From Candidatus Saccharibacteria bacterium UBA4727 (GTDB lineage: Bacteria > Patescibacteriota > Saccharimonadia > Saccharimonadales > Saccharimonadaceae), in contig DHJF01000003.1 in the NCBI GenBank assembly GCA_002404195.1, positions 1 to 13,856 of the forward strand: a stretch of 13,856 nucleotides of DNA, given 5' to 3'. Positions 1 through 6,718 of this stretch are shown here, in pieces. Every line of letters starts with the position of its first letter. The stretch's first letter is position 1. The notes under the pieces were generated by a model, which saw only the letters and a program-made list of their open reading frames with translations, was not told the DNA's origin and ran no database searches. Position numbers and translations under genes: made by a program.

Positions 1-1
1 A

Positions 2-244
2 CTGAGTGATATCCATCAATTCGGCCTGGTGGAGCTTCTCACGACGATTGACGATACACTTGGACTACAACTACTCGCCTCGACACCGGATATTGGCGAT
101 GAAGCCAAACAACTGATTTTAAAACGCGAGCAAGCCCGTGCTGCCAAAAATTGGCAAGCTTCCGATGAACTGCGCGACACGTTACTTGCTCAGGGAATTG
201 TCGTCCGCGATACGGCCAGTGGCACCGCCTGGGAATACGCCTAA
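2..244 (+). CDS. cysS: Cysteinyl-tRNA synthetase, C-terminal fragment
   Basis: The frame is open from the first base of the window to the stop at 242-244, so only the last 80 residues are present. The tail ILKREQARAAKNWQASDELR followed by a short segment ending DTASGTAWEY matches the C-terminal helical (DALR-type) end of CysRS, where REqARaaKdf..aDelRd.L...GI...Dt..GT.W is the usual pattern. The enzyme charges tRNA-Cys with cysteine in the cytoplasm. The catalytic Rossmann domain, with HIGH and KMSKS motifs and zinc site, lies upstream of the window and cannot be checked. A GTG at 29 is internal and is not a start. The family call is firm because the closing motif is distinctive. Confidence 0.9.
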   Translation: MSDIHQFGLVELLTTIDDTLGLQLLASTPDIGDEAKQLILKREQARAAKNWQASDELRDTLLAQGIVVRDTASGTAWEYA

Positions 245-247
245 CTA

Positions 248-276
248 TTGCGCATTCAAACGAGCTATTCTAAAAT
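248..276 (+). promoter_or_regulatory. Candidate promoter for the 63-aa gene
   Basis: TTGCGC (248-253), a 17-bp spacer and TAAAAT (271-276) form a reasonable sigma70-type promoter just after the cysS stop. Transcription would start near 283 and give a leader of about 40 nt carrying the AGGAGG site of the next gene. Confidence 0.45.
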
Positions 277-324
277 AAACGTGTTCGTATTCACCCGAAT
301 CGCCCCCGAGAGGAGGTGAGTTCC

Positions 325-516
325 ATGGCAAAAGGCAAAAAGGCAATGCCGCGTGTTCGTCACATTCACGTAGATACGTACAAAAAAGAATCCGACGACC
401 ACCAACGCAAAAACGCCGAAAATCAGATGAAATGGGCAAAAGAACGGCGCCCGCTTGAAATACCGTCAGACAAGCTACAGCCAAAGCGCGCGAAACGCGC
501 CGAGAGCGGCTACTGA
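325..516 (+). CDS. Small basic protein of unknown function (63 aa)
   Basis: ATG at 325 lies 8 nt after a perfect SD site, AGGAGG (311-316). The in-frame GTG at 316 overlaps that site and is not the start. The product is strongly basic (KGKK near the N-terminus, KRAKR near the C-terminus) and very hydrophilic, with no membrane segment, signal peptide or cysteines. Residues about 15-45 are rich in H, D, K, Q and N and look helical. Such composition suits a nucleic-acid- or ribosome-associated protein, but I do not recognise the family. It has its own candidate promoter and faces the hairpin at 585-610, so it is probably a single-gene unit. The strong SD site is the main reason to accept it as a gene. 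Confidence 0.7.
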   Translation: MAKGKKAMPRVRHIHVDTYKKESDDHQRKNAENQMKWAKERRPLEIPSDKLQPKRAKRAESGY

Positions 517-584
517 CTGCTACAGATTGAGAAGTAACGCCCACCCACACGAGGAGCTGCGATTTGAAAGTGATATACGAATAA

Positions 585-610
585 ACCCCGCCTTGGTATC
601 AAGGCGGGGT
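585..610 (-). terminator. Bidirectional hairpin between convergent genes
   Basis: CCCCGCCTTG (586-595), loop GTAT, CAAGGCGGGG (600-609), plus an A-T closing pair at 585/610, make an 11-bp perfect stem. Reading the minus strand, it is followed by TTTATT, a modest T tract. It lies 21 bp past the stop of the minus-strand AI-2E gene and also faces the plus-strand 63-aa gene, so it probably ends both transcripts. Confidence 0.8.
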
Positions 611-631
611 ACGTTCTTTCCAGGCGTAGGT

Positions 632-1762
632 TTAGCTCTCGCCCTGCAGCTTTTTAACAAGCTTGACGAGTGGCTTTTCACTCTTGATGCGATTGCGCTT
701 CGCGCGTGCTAAATAATCTTCGACCAATACCTTGAGGCAGCCGGCGACAGGAATGGAGATGATACCTCCCGCGAGGCCGAAAACATACAGTCCAATCGTT
801 ACAGAGGCAAGTACTGCAAGAGCCGATAGCTCAAGCTTACGCGATTGGATAGTTGGTGAGATAAAATTATTCTCAATTTGTTGATAGACCATAAAGAAGA
901 TAATGAAGATGATTGCCGCCGTAATATTATTAAAGGCCAGCAAAATAGTAATCAGCAACCCGCCGATTGTCGCCCCGAACATTGGGATGAGCGAGAGTGT
1001 AAAGGCGATAGCAACCGTAGGTAGCGCTAAATTAGCTGGTACCGGGAAGATGAAACTAAGGATGAATACCGTTAAGCCAGATGCGGCCGCACCGATAGCC
1101 GAAACTGTCAGTTGACCGGTGACATAGCCAGTGACGACGCCGTACATACGACGAACGAGACGACGGTGGTACTCCATGCGGTCTTCATCGCTATAGATAC
1201 CCCAAAGGCGCCTCAGCCATGCCGGACCTTCGACGAGCATCAAGAACGATAATACCAGTACAAGAAGAAGCGAGGTGAGCGTCGCCAGGAGCGAACCGAC
1301 ACCACTGACAATGTTTTTGCTAAAGTCGCCCAACCACTGGGTTGAATTCGCTTTGACTGAATTTACAGCCTGATCAACTTGTGGCTGGAGGTGATATTTA
1401 TTAATCACATCACCAAGTCCGCGCCACTGCCTGCTGGCGTTTTCAACAAGTGACGGTACGGTATCAACAAACTTTGTTGTCTGCTGGACGATTGGCGGCA
1501 CGACCAAAAAGGCAAAGGCACCAAGTACGGCAATGACCAAGATAAATGCAATCGCCGTGCCGCCAATGCGACTTCTGCCGGGCAAGCGCCGGGCAATCCA
1601 ACTGACCGGTGCGTTCAGCGCCAACGCCAAGAAAAAGGCAACGCCTAAAATAATAAGTGCCGTGCGGGCGCTATAAATAGCTAAAATCGCAAAGGCGAAG
1701 CCAATGACGACGAGCCAAAAGCGGACAAATGTTTTGGTATCAATTTCGATGCGTACTTTCAT
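632..1762 (-). CDS. AI-2E family (PerM/YdiK-like) membrane transporter
   Basis: This 376-residue polytopic membrane protein has the layout of the AI-2E transporter family (former UPF0118). A hydrophobic hairpin lies at residues ~12-55, a third membrane segment at ~70-90, then a soluble helical stretch (~90-165, VPPIVQQTTKFVDTVPSLVE), and a block of further membrane helices to ~350. The PTVAIAFTLSLIPMFGATIGG segment and the QQIENNFISPTIQSRKLELSALAVL segment are typical of the family. Family members include an E. coli autoinducer-2 exporter and sodium/proton antiporters, so the substrate cannot be given. The tail is basic. Start: ATG at 1762 has no SD site but lies 9 nt after an extended -10 box, so translation is probably leaderless. 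The gene follows tgt by 18 nt and probably has both read-through and its own promoter. Confidence 0.88.
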   Translation of the reverse strand: MKVRIEIDTKTFVRFWLVVIGFAFAILAIYSARTALIILGVAFFLALALNAPVSWIARRLPGRSRIGGTAIAFILVIAVLGAFAFLVVPPIVQQTTKFVDTVPSLVENASRQWRGLGDVINKYHLQPQVDQAVNSVKANSTQWLGDFSKNIVSGVGSLLATLTSLLLVLVLSFLMLVEGPAWLRRLWGIYSDEDRMEYHRRLVRRMYGVVTGYVTGQLTVSAIGAAASGLTVFILSFIFPVPANLALPTVAIAFTLSLIPMFGATIGGLLITILLAFNNITAAIIFIIFFMVYQQIENNFISPTIQSRKLELSALAVLASVTIGLYVFGLAGGIISIPVAGCLKVLVEDYLARAKRNRIKSEKPLVKLVKKLQGES

Positions 1763-1771
1763 AATAGCGTT

Positions 1772-1780
1772 ATTATAGCA
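1772..1780 (-). promoter_or_regulatory. Extended -10 promoter for the AI-2E gene
   Basis: Read on the minus strand, TGC-TATAAT is a perfect -10 with the extended TG. It abuts the tgt stop codon (1781-1783) and ends 9 nt before the ATG at 1762, so the transcript would begin at or within a few bases of the start codon. Confidence 0.65.
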
Positions 1781-2992
1781 TCATTTCTGAGTACCGGCGT
1801 AATAGCTCGTGAGAAAATTGTGCTTGAAATCAAAAAACGTACCGTCGGCAATGCTGGCGCGAATACCATCGACCAAACGGACAATAAAGCGTTCGTTATG
1901 AATCGTAGCCAGGGTATTCGCCAGCAGTTCGTTAGATTTAAATAAGTGATGGAGATAGGCGCTCGTAAAATTCATACAGGTATAACAATCACAGGTGTCG
2001 TCGAACGGGGTAAAATCTTCTCTGAACTGAGCGCGCGTGACATTCACACGGCCGCTGCGCGTATACAGGGCGCCATTTCGACCGACGCGAGCAGGTGAGA
2101 CGCAGTCGAACGTGTCGGCGCCATTTTCAATACAGGAAAAAATATCATCCGGCTCACTGATGCCGAGCATATGGCGCGGCTTATCTTCCGGTAGCTCTTC
2201 GCACATCCAACTGACAATTTCGCCGATATTCTCTTTAGTCAGCGCACCGCCAAGGCCGTAGCCGTCAAAATCCATGCCACCTAAGAATTGCGACGATTGG
2301 CGTCGTAAATCTTCGTGATTAGCGCCCTGGACCACGCCAAACAGCGCCTGAGGCGGTCGGTGGCTTCGTTCCAGGTTTAGTCTGGTATGTTCAACTAAAC
2401 TACGCACCGCCCACGGATGCGTGCGCTCGTTCAATGACTCGACCTGATAGTCGTAGTCGTGATACAGCGTCGTCAGCTCGTCAAAGGCAAAGGTGATATC
2501 AGCCCCGATTTCGTGCTGAATCTGCATCGAACGCTCCGGTGTAAAGCGATGTTTGCTGCCGTCTAGATGCGACTTAAAGGTAACACCGTCGTTATCAATC
2601 CAGGCCAAGCGCTCTTTGCGGCTGAGGGGCTTCTCATCAGCCCTACCGTCCATATCGATCACTTTTTTAAAACCGACGCCAAGCGACATCACCTGAAAGC
2701 CGCCGCTATCACTAAAAATTGGCTTATCCCAATTCATAAAGGCATGCACGCCACCAGCTTTATCGAGAATACTCGAATGAGGACGAAGGTACAAATGATA
2801 GGCATTCACGAGCACGGCCTGTGCACCCAGTTCGGCTAATTGCTCGGGCGTGAGCGCCTTGAGCGTCGCCTTGGTACCAACCGGAATAAAAGCTGGCGTC
2901 TCAATGCTGCCGTGTGGCGTCGTCAGCGTACCAGTGCGCGCCAACGCGCCCTTGAGCTTGTGATGAATGGTAAAAGTCAGTGCCTGAGTCAT
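1781..2992 (-). CDS. tgt: tRNA-guanine transglycosylase (queuine tRNA-ribosyltransferase)
   Basis: The enzyme swaps guanine at position 34 of GUN-anticodon tRNAs for a 7-deazaguanine base (preQ1 in most bacteria). Visible motifs: VNAYHLYLRP (~62-71), SDSGGFQVMSLG (~94-105) with the conserved Asp95, FAFDELTT, the active-site loop segment DTFDCVSPARVGRNG, and a zinc site CDCYTC followed by HH. At 403 aa it is slightly longer than the E. coli enzyme. The extra length lies just after SDSGGFQVMSLG, as a charged insertion (VGFKKVIDMDGRADEKPLSRKE). Start: the frame extends upstream to 3070, but ATG at 2992 follows GGGAGG by 9 nt, and homology begins there. No other queuosine gene is in view. The gene diverges from the flavoprotein gene at 3062. 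Confidence 0.95.
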   Translation of the reverse strand: MTQALTFTIHHKLKGALARTGTLTTPHGSIETPAFIPVGTKATLKALTPEQLAELGAQAVLVNAYHLYLRPHSSILDKAGGVHAFMNWDKPIFSDSGGFQVMSLGVGFKKVIDMDGRADEKPLSRKERLAWIDNDGVTFKSHLDGSKHRFTPERSMQIQHEIGADITFAFDELTTLYHDYDYQVESLNERTHPWAVRSLVEHTRLNLERSHRPPQALFGVVQGANHEDLRRQSSQFLGGMDFDGYGLGGALTKENIGEIVSWMCEELPEDKPRHMLGISEPDDIFSCIENGADTFDCVSPARVGRNGALYTRSGRVNVTRAQFREDFTPFDDTCDCYTCMNFTSAYLHHLFKSNELLANTLATIHNERFIVRLVDGIRASIADGTFFDFKHNFLTSYYAGTQK

Positions 2993-3021
2993 GTATATCA
3001 GCCTCCCATATCTCCCGTGGC

Positions 3022-3030
3022 TGCTATACT
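3022..3030 (+). promoter_or_regulatory. Extended -10 promoter upstream of the flavoprotein operon
   Basis: TGC-TATACT matches the extended -10 consensus seen repeatedly in this window. Transcription would start near 3037, leaving a ~25-nt leader with AAGGAG (3051-3056). The complementary strand of the same bases reads TATAGC and could be the -10 of tgt, so divergent promoters may overlap here. Confidence 0.6.
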
Positions 3031-3061
3031 GATAGGAGATTTGTAACCATAAGGAGTATTC

Positions 3062-3625
3062 ATGAATCAACCGCTCACGATTGCCGTCTTAGCTGGCACC
3101 ACTCGCGCTCAACGCCAATCAATCAAGGCCGCCCATTATATTGCTCATTTTGGTCAACAACTCGAAAATGTTGAAATTATTTTTGTTGATCCGACCGAGT
3201 TTTATTTCCCAGGTGACGGTAACGACCCAGAGGGTAAAGATTCACGTTATAGCGATATTACGGCTAAAGCCGATGCGTTTTTTGTCATCACGCCGGAGTA
3301 TAACCACAGTTTTCCGGGTACCTTGAAACGCATGCTCGATAGTGAGCTCCACAATTATAATCACAAACCGGTCGCATTTGCCGGCGTCAGTAATGGCAAC
3401 TGGGGTGGCGTTCGGGCGATTGAGGCCCTCGTACCGGCTGTTCGCGAAACGGGCCTAATTGTGATGAGTTGGGATGTTTACTTTCCGTATATTCAAAATA
3501 TTTTTGACGAAAACGGCGTGATGCACGACGAGCATAAAGAGCGTTACGACGCACAAGTGGGCAAATTGTATACCGAGCTACTATGGTTTGCCGACATGCT
3601 AAAAACCGCCCGTCAAAAAATGTAG
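3062..3625 (+). CDS. NAD(P)H-dependent FMN reductase-like flavoprotein
   Basis: This 187-residue protein has a flavodoxin-like fold of the NADPH-dependent FMN reductase family (PF03358). Features: an N-terminal strand and phosphate-binding turn TIAVLAGTTRAQRQS (~6-20), the flavin-binding PEYNHSFPGTLKRMLD segment (~79-94), and GVSNGNWGGVRAIEAL (~108-123) around the ring-binding loop. Members reduce FMN or small electrophiles with NAD(P)H in the cytoplasm; the physiological substrate here is unknown. ATG at 3062 follows AAGGAG by 5 nt, downstream of TGCTATACT. It heads a same-strand run with yajQ (12-nt gap) and the ABC exporter. The protein is full length and carries no membrane segment. Confidence 0.88.
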   Translation: MNQPLTIAVLAGTTRAQRQSIKAAHYIAHFGQQLENVEIIFVDPTEFYFPGDGNDPEGKDSRYSDITAKADAFFVITPEYNHSFPGTLKRMLDSELHNYNHKPVAFAGVSNGNWGGVRAIEALVPAVRETGLIVMSWDVYFPYIQNIFDENGVMHDEHKERYDAQVGKLYTELLWFADMLKTARQKM

Positions 3626-3637
3626 TACACTATATAT

Positions 3638-4132
3638 ATGGCAACATTTTCTTTTGATATAGTCTCTGAATATGACAAAGCAGAAATGAACAACGCGTTC
3701 GCAAGCACCGAACGCGAAATTGGCACACGCTACGACTTTAAAGGTACACCAGCTGCCATCGCATGGATGGCTGATAAAGCGGGTTATAAAATTACGGGTG
3801 CCGGACAATGGCAATGCGACGCCGTGCTTGATATCGTACGCAAAAAACTCGCCAGTCGCGAGCAGAGTGCCAAGGTACTTGATCTTTCCAAGGAACCAGT
3901 CGAAGCTAACCTCAAGACAACCTGGGAGATTCCCTTTAAAAATGGCCTCAGCCAAGATAACGCGAAGCTCATTAGCAAAAAATTGCGCGACGAAGCACCA
4001 AAGGTAAAGTCTCAAATTCAAGGCGACACCGTCCGCGTCACCAGCACCAGCAAAGACGAGCTCCAGAATGTCATGACGCTCCTACGAGGTGAGGATTACG
4101 ACTTTGCACTGCAATTTATCAACTTCCGCTAA
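3638..4132 (+). CDS. yajQ: YajQ family nucleotide-binding protein
   Basis: This 164-residue protein matches the YajQ (UPF0234) family along its length. It starts with MATFSFDIVSEYDKAEMNNA, has IGTRYDFKGT (~28-37), the central KLISKKLRDEAPKVKSQIQGDTVRV block, and ends LRGEDYDFALQFINFR. The fold is two RNA-recognition-like domains. Xanthomonas homologues bind cyclic di-GMP, and other members bind nucleotides or RNA; which applies here is unknown. The start has no SD site. TACACT (3626-3631) lies 6 nt before the ATG and could give a leaderless transcript, but its -35 is poor, so read-through from the upstream gene is also likely. Confidence 0.93.
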   Translation: MATFSFDIVSEYDKAEMNNAFASTEREIGTRYDFKGTPAAIAWMADKAGYKITGAGQWQCDAVLDIVRKKLASREQSAKVLDLSKEPVEANLKTTWEIPFKNGLSQDNAKLISKKLRDEAPKVKSQIQGDTVRVTSTSKDELQNVMTLLRGEDYDFALQFINFR

Positions 4133-4149
4133 CACGAAAGAGTAGACGT

Positions 4150-4905
4150 ATGAGTACGACCGCCCCAACCCTTGTCAGCATCGACCATTTTCGAATGGAT
4201 TTTGGCAAAACAACTGTCGTGAAAGATTTGTCCTTTAGTGTCCGTCGCGGCGAGACATTCGGTCTGCTTGGTGCCAACGGCTCAGGTAAAACCACCACCA
4301 TTCGGGCCCTGCTCGGCATTTATCAACCCACCGGCGGCCAACTGCTCATCAACGGGCAACCATATACTGTTGATGGCAACGTCAAGCTTGGCTACCTGCC
4401 CGAAGAACGGGGATTATACAAAAAAGAAACCGTCTTGTCGGTGATGATTTACTTTGGCCGACTAAAGGGTATGTCGAAACGGGCCGCCGAAAACTGGTCA
4501 CGCAGCTACCTCGAACGAGTTAGCCTGCTCGACAAGGCAACTACTCGGATCGATAGGCTATCGGGCGGACAGCAACAGAAGATCCAACTCGGCGTCACAA
4601 TCATGAACAACCCCGAACTACTGATTCTCGACGAACCAACCAAAGGCTTTGACCCCGTCAATCGCCGCCTGTTGATGACAATCATCGAGGAGCATCAACA
4701 AGCTGGGGCGACGGTTATTTTTGTGACACATCAAATGGAAGAAGTCGAGCGTCTCTGCGACCGCATTATCCTCCTTAAAGACGGCACCGCCAGCGCCTAC
4801 GGTACGATTGCTGACGTGAAAAGGCATTACAACGGCGCTTCGCTTGATGACATTTTCGTTACGATATACGGTGATCAGTCGGAAGGGGGGGCGCAGCGTG
4901 CATAA
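4150..4905 (+). CDS. ABC exporter ATP-binding subunit (NatA-like)
   Basis: This 251-residue ATPase has every expected motif: Walker A GANGSGKTT (~41-49), signature LSGGQQQ (~137-143), Walker B LLILDEP with catalytic Glu162, D-loop, and a switch histidine in VTHQMEE. The YLPEERGLYKKETV segment is the Q-loop region typical of ABC-2-type exporter ATPases such as NatA and YhaQ. It powers the adjacent permease from the cytoplasmic face. Start ATG at 4150 has a weak upstream purine run (AAAGAG) and follows yajQ by 17 nt. The next gene begins inside its last codons, so the two subunits are probably translationally coupled. Confidence 0.92.
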   Translation: MSTTAPTLVSIDHFRMDFGKTTVVKDLSFSVRRGETFGLLGANGSGKTTTIRALLGIYQPTGGQLLINGQPYTVDGNVKLGYLPEERGLYKKETVLSVMIYFGRLKGMSKRAAENWSRSYLERVSLLDKATTRIDRLSGGQQQKIQLGVTIMNNPELLILDEPTKGFDPVNRRLLMTIIEEHQQAGATVIFVTHQMEEVERLCDRIILLKDGTASAYGTIADVKRHYNGASLDDIFVTIYGDQSEGGAQRA

Positions 4906-6127
4906 TCTCGGAACAGTTTTTAGCTTTGAGGTTATCCGCAGCCTCAAAAAGAAAAGTTTTTGGATTACCGCCATGGCATTTCCCATTATCATTGTCGTTA
5001 TTTTTGCGATCATCTTTTTCTCCAACCAAGCCACCAATAAAGCTGCCGAGAATACAAAAAACCAGCATTTCAACGTCGTCGTGACTGACGTATCCGGTAT
5101 CGTTTCACCGCAGTTATTAAAAGCGATTGGCGCAACCACGAGTACCGACAAGGACCAGGGTATTGCCGATGTCGCACAAGGCAAAATTGACGCCTATTTC
5201 TACTATCCGGCCGACATTGCCACTCAAAAAGTACAGGTCTATGCCAAAGATGTCGGGCTCTTCGACAACAGCCGCTACCAAGCCGTCGCCTCAATGCTGC
5301 TGCAACAGTCAGTTGCTCGCAAAGTTGATGCCCAAACCAAAGCTATCTTGCAGAATACAGTCGGTTACGACGCAGTCACCTATAAGGACGGCTCGGTCTA
5401 TAATGGCTTTTCGCAGATAATTGCACCGGGTATCTTTTTAGTACTGTTCTATATTCTCATTGTGATGTTTGGCAACCAGATGCTCACCAGCACGACTGAA
5501 GAAAAAGAGAACCGCGTCATTGAAATGATTCTCACTACCATCAAGGCCCGAACATTAATTATCGGGAAGATCTTATCCCTGGTCGTGCTGGCGCTCGTGC
5601 AAGTCTGTGCAATCTTAGCGCCAATTATCATCATTTACTTATTATTCCGCCACCAACTAGCGCTGCCGAATATCAACCTGACGAATATTCCGCTCGACCC
5701 ACTGCGCATTGGTATCGGCGCGGCCTTATTCGCTTGTAGCTTTATGTTATTCACGGGACTGCTGGTTGCTATCGGCGCGGCCGTTCCGACAGCAAAAGAA
5801 GCTGGCGGATTCTTCGGTGTTGTGATGATTTTTCTGTTCGGCCCGCTCTACGCTGTGACGCTCTTTATTTCCGCACCTGATTCAACCCTCGTGAAAGTTT
5901 TGAGCTTTTTCCCGTTCACCGCACCTATTCCACTGATGCTCCGTAATGCAGTCGGCAACCTCAGCATGCCAGGCGCACTACTTGGTATCGTCATTCTCGC
6001 CGTTAGTGCCACAATCGTTCTGGCCATCGCGATTCGATTGTTCCGTTATGGAGCTCTTGAATATTCAAAAAGATTGTCGCTAACGACAATCTTTCATAAA
6101 AAGGACACTGCAATCATTCGCCGTTAG
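4898..6127 (+). CDS. ABC-2 type permease (NatB-like)
   Basis: This 409-residue permease has one N-terminal membrane helix (~21-41, ITAMAFPIIIVVIFAIIFF), a ~130-residue extracytoplasmic domain, then five or so helices from ~180 to ~395, the arrangement of NatB/YhaP exporters. The EEKENRVIEMILTTIKARTLIIGKIL segment is the conserved ABC-2 coupling region. GTG at 4898 is chosen as the start. It follows a GGAAGGGGGG purine run by 7 nt, gives the family's N-terminus, and overlaps the upstream stop by 8 nt. The upstream ATG at 4844 would overlap the ATPase by 62 nt without benefit. Substrate is unknown. Its 3' coding end also carries a minus-strand terminator and overlaps the stop of the convergent 49-aa gene by 4 nt. 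Confidence 0.9.
   Translation: MHNLGTVFSFEVIRSLKKKSFWITAMAFPIIIVVIFAIIFFSNQATNKAAENTKNQHFNVVVTDVSGIVSPQLLKAIGATTSTDKDQGIADVAQGKIDAYFYYPADIATQKVQVYAKDVGLFDNSRYQAVASMLLQQSVARKVDAQTKAILQNTVGYDAVTYKDGSVYNGFSQIIAPGIFLVLFYILIVMFGNQMLTSTTEEKENRVIEMILTTIKARTLIIGKILSLVVLALVQVCAILAPIIIIYLLFRHQLALPNINLTNIPLDPLRIGIGAALFACSFMLFTGLLVAIGAAVPTAKEAGGFFGVVMIFLFGPLYAVTLFISAPDSTLVKVLSFFPFTAPIPLMLRNAVGNLSMPGALLGIVILAVSATIVLAIAIRLFRYGALEYSKRLSLTTIFHKKDTAIIRR
6069..6094 (-). terminator. Terminator of the 49-aa gene, inside the permease coding sequence
   Basis: AAAGATTGTCG (6069-6079), loop CTAA, CGACAATCTTT (6084-6094) is a perfect 11-bp inverted repeat. On the minus strand the stem runs straight into TTTTTG, the classic intrinsic form; on the plus strand the tail is only TCTTTCAT. 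It lies 30 bp beyond the stop of the minus-strand small gene and codes for permease residues ~392-400. Confidence 0.75.
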
Positions 6128-6273
6128 GCGTACATGGCAATCAAGCCGAGAACGACCAAACTGACTGCGGCGAGGGATGCAACCGCCAGGCCCATTCTGT
6201 TCGGCTCAAAATTATCAATTTCGGTCGATTTCTTCGTCGTAGGAACTGTTTTTTTCACTGTTTTCTTTACCAT
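6124..6273 (-). CDS. Small single-pass membrane protein (49 aa)
   Basis: The minus strand encodes MVKKTVKKTVPTTKKSTEID followed by NFEPNRMGLAV and a hydrophobic C-terminal helix (about residues 28-48: LAVASLAAVSLVVLGLIAMY), then TAA. The Lys/Thr-rich N-terminus and C-terminal helix suggest a tail-anchored protein with the basic end inside the cell. I know no family. The case for a real gene is strong despite the size: TTGCAC-17 bp-TATACT sits 6 nt before the ATG, a perfect terminator follows, and it fills an otherwise empty interval. It converges on the ABC permease (4-nt overlap) and diverges from the HxlR regulator, whose -35 box is 14 bp away, so the two may be co-regulated. Confidence 0.72.
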   Translation of the reverse strand: MVKKTVKKTVPTTKKSTEIDNFEPNRMGLAVASLAAVSLVVLGLIAMYA

Positions 6274-6279
6274 AAGCAC

Positions 6280-6308
6280 AGTATAAGGCAGGCGAGGGTG
6301 TAGTGCAA
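6280..6308 (-). promoter_or_regulatory. Promoter of the 49-aa membrane protein
   Basis: On the minus strand: TTGCAC (6303-6308), 17-bp spacer, TATACT (6280-6285), then 6 nt to the ATG at 6273. The predicted start of transcription coincides with the start codon, making this a leaderless gene. Confidence 0.65.
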
Positions 6309-6313
6309 GATAG

Positions 6314-6321
6314 ACACGTGT
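6314..6321. promoter_or_regulatory. Palindrome between divergent -35 boxes, candidate operator
   Basis: ACACGTGT is a perfect 8-bp palindrome lying between the back-to-back -35 boxes at 6303-6308 and 6323-6328. The position suits binding by the dimeric HxlR regulator encoded next door. An 8-bp palindrome alone is weak evidence. Confidence 0.3.
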
Positions 6322-6322
6322 A

Positions 6323-6351
6323 TTGACATTTTTCGCTAGATAAAGTATAGT
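6323..6351 (+). promoter_or_regulatory. Consensus promoter of the HxlR regulator
   Basis: TTGACA (6323-6328), exactly 17 bp, then TATAGT (6346-6351): the best promoter in the window. Only 8 nt separate the -10 from the ATG at 6360, which places the transcription start on the start codon. Confidence 0.8.
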
Positions 6352-6359
6352 GAATACAT

Positions 6360-6677
6360 ATGACAGTCGCAGAAAAAACCATCGGTTGTGTCAAAGCAGC
6401 CACCGACATCCTCGGGGACAAATGGACGCCCCAGTTGCTTCGTTTCTTCGCGAACGAGGAAAGCCTCCGTTTTTGCCAACTACAAGACCTCGTTGGCGGT
6501 ATTAATCCGCGCACGCTCTCGGCCCGTCTCACTCACCTTGAAACAGCCGGAATTATTGAAAAAACAACCAACGAGAGTTCAACTCGCTGCGATTACCGTC
6601 TAACAAAAAAAGGTACGGCACTCCTCCCGATTATCCGCGACATGGAGCGCTGGAGCTCGCACTACGAAACGGTGTAA
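6360..6677 (+). CDS. HxlR-family winged-helix transcriptional regulator
   Basis: This 105-residue protein matches the HxlR/MarR-like family: TIGCVKAATDILGDKWTPQLLRFF (~7-30), LRFCQLQDLVGGINPRTLSARLTHLETAGII (~35-66) as the helix-turn-helix and LTKKGTALLPII (~85-96) near the end. Cys10 is at the position conserved in many HxlR proteins and used by some to sense aldehydes or oxidants; Cys38 and Cys79 are extra. It should act as a dimer on DNA. The signal is unknown. The leaderless start follows a consensus promoter, and the gene diverges from the 49-aa membrane protein, a likely target together with itself. Confidence 0.9.
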   Translation: MTVAEKTIGCVKAATDILGDKWTPQLLRFFANEESLRFCQLQDLVGGINPRTLSARLTHLETAGIIEKTTNESSTRCDYRLTKKGTALLPIIRDMERWSSHYETV

Positions 6678-6702
6678 CTTTCAGTATTCGCTCAGATAAG
6701 CC

Positions 6703-6711
6703 TGATATAGT
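6703..6711 (+). promoter_or_regulatory. Extended -10 promoter of the two-component genes
   Basis: TGA-TATAGT with the extended TG but no clear -35. Seven nt separate it from the ATG at 6719, again the leaderless layout. Confidence 0.55.
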
Positions 6712-6718
6712 AATATAT

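Noticed and set aside
245..550. Minus-strand 101-aa frame opposite the small basic protein
   Set aside because: It is a shadow of a plus-strand gene that has a perfect SD site, and has no start signals itself.
2993..3070. Longer tgt starting at 3070
   Set aside because: The added 26 residues do not look like TGT, and they would start beyond the divergent promoter; ATG 2992 has GGGAGG at 9 nt.
4844..4897. ATG 4844 as start of the ABC-2 permease
   Set aside because: It would overlap the ATPase gene by 62 nt; GTG 4898 has a purine-rich SD region at 7 nt and the expected N-terminus.
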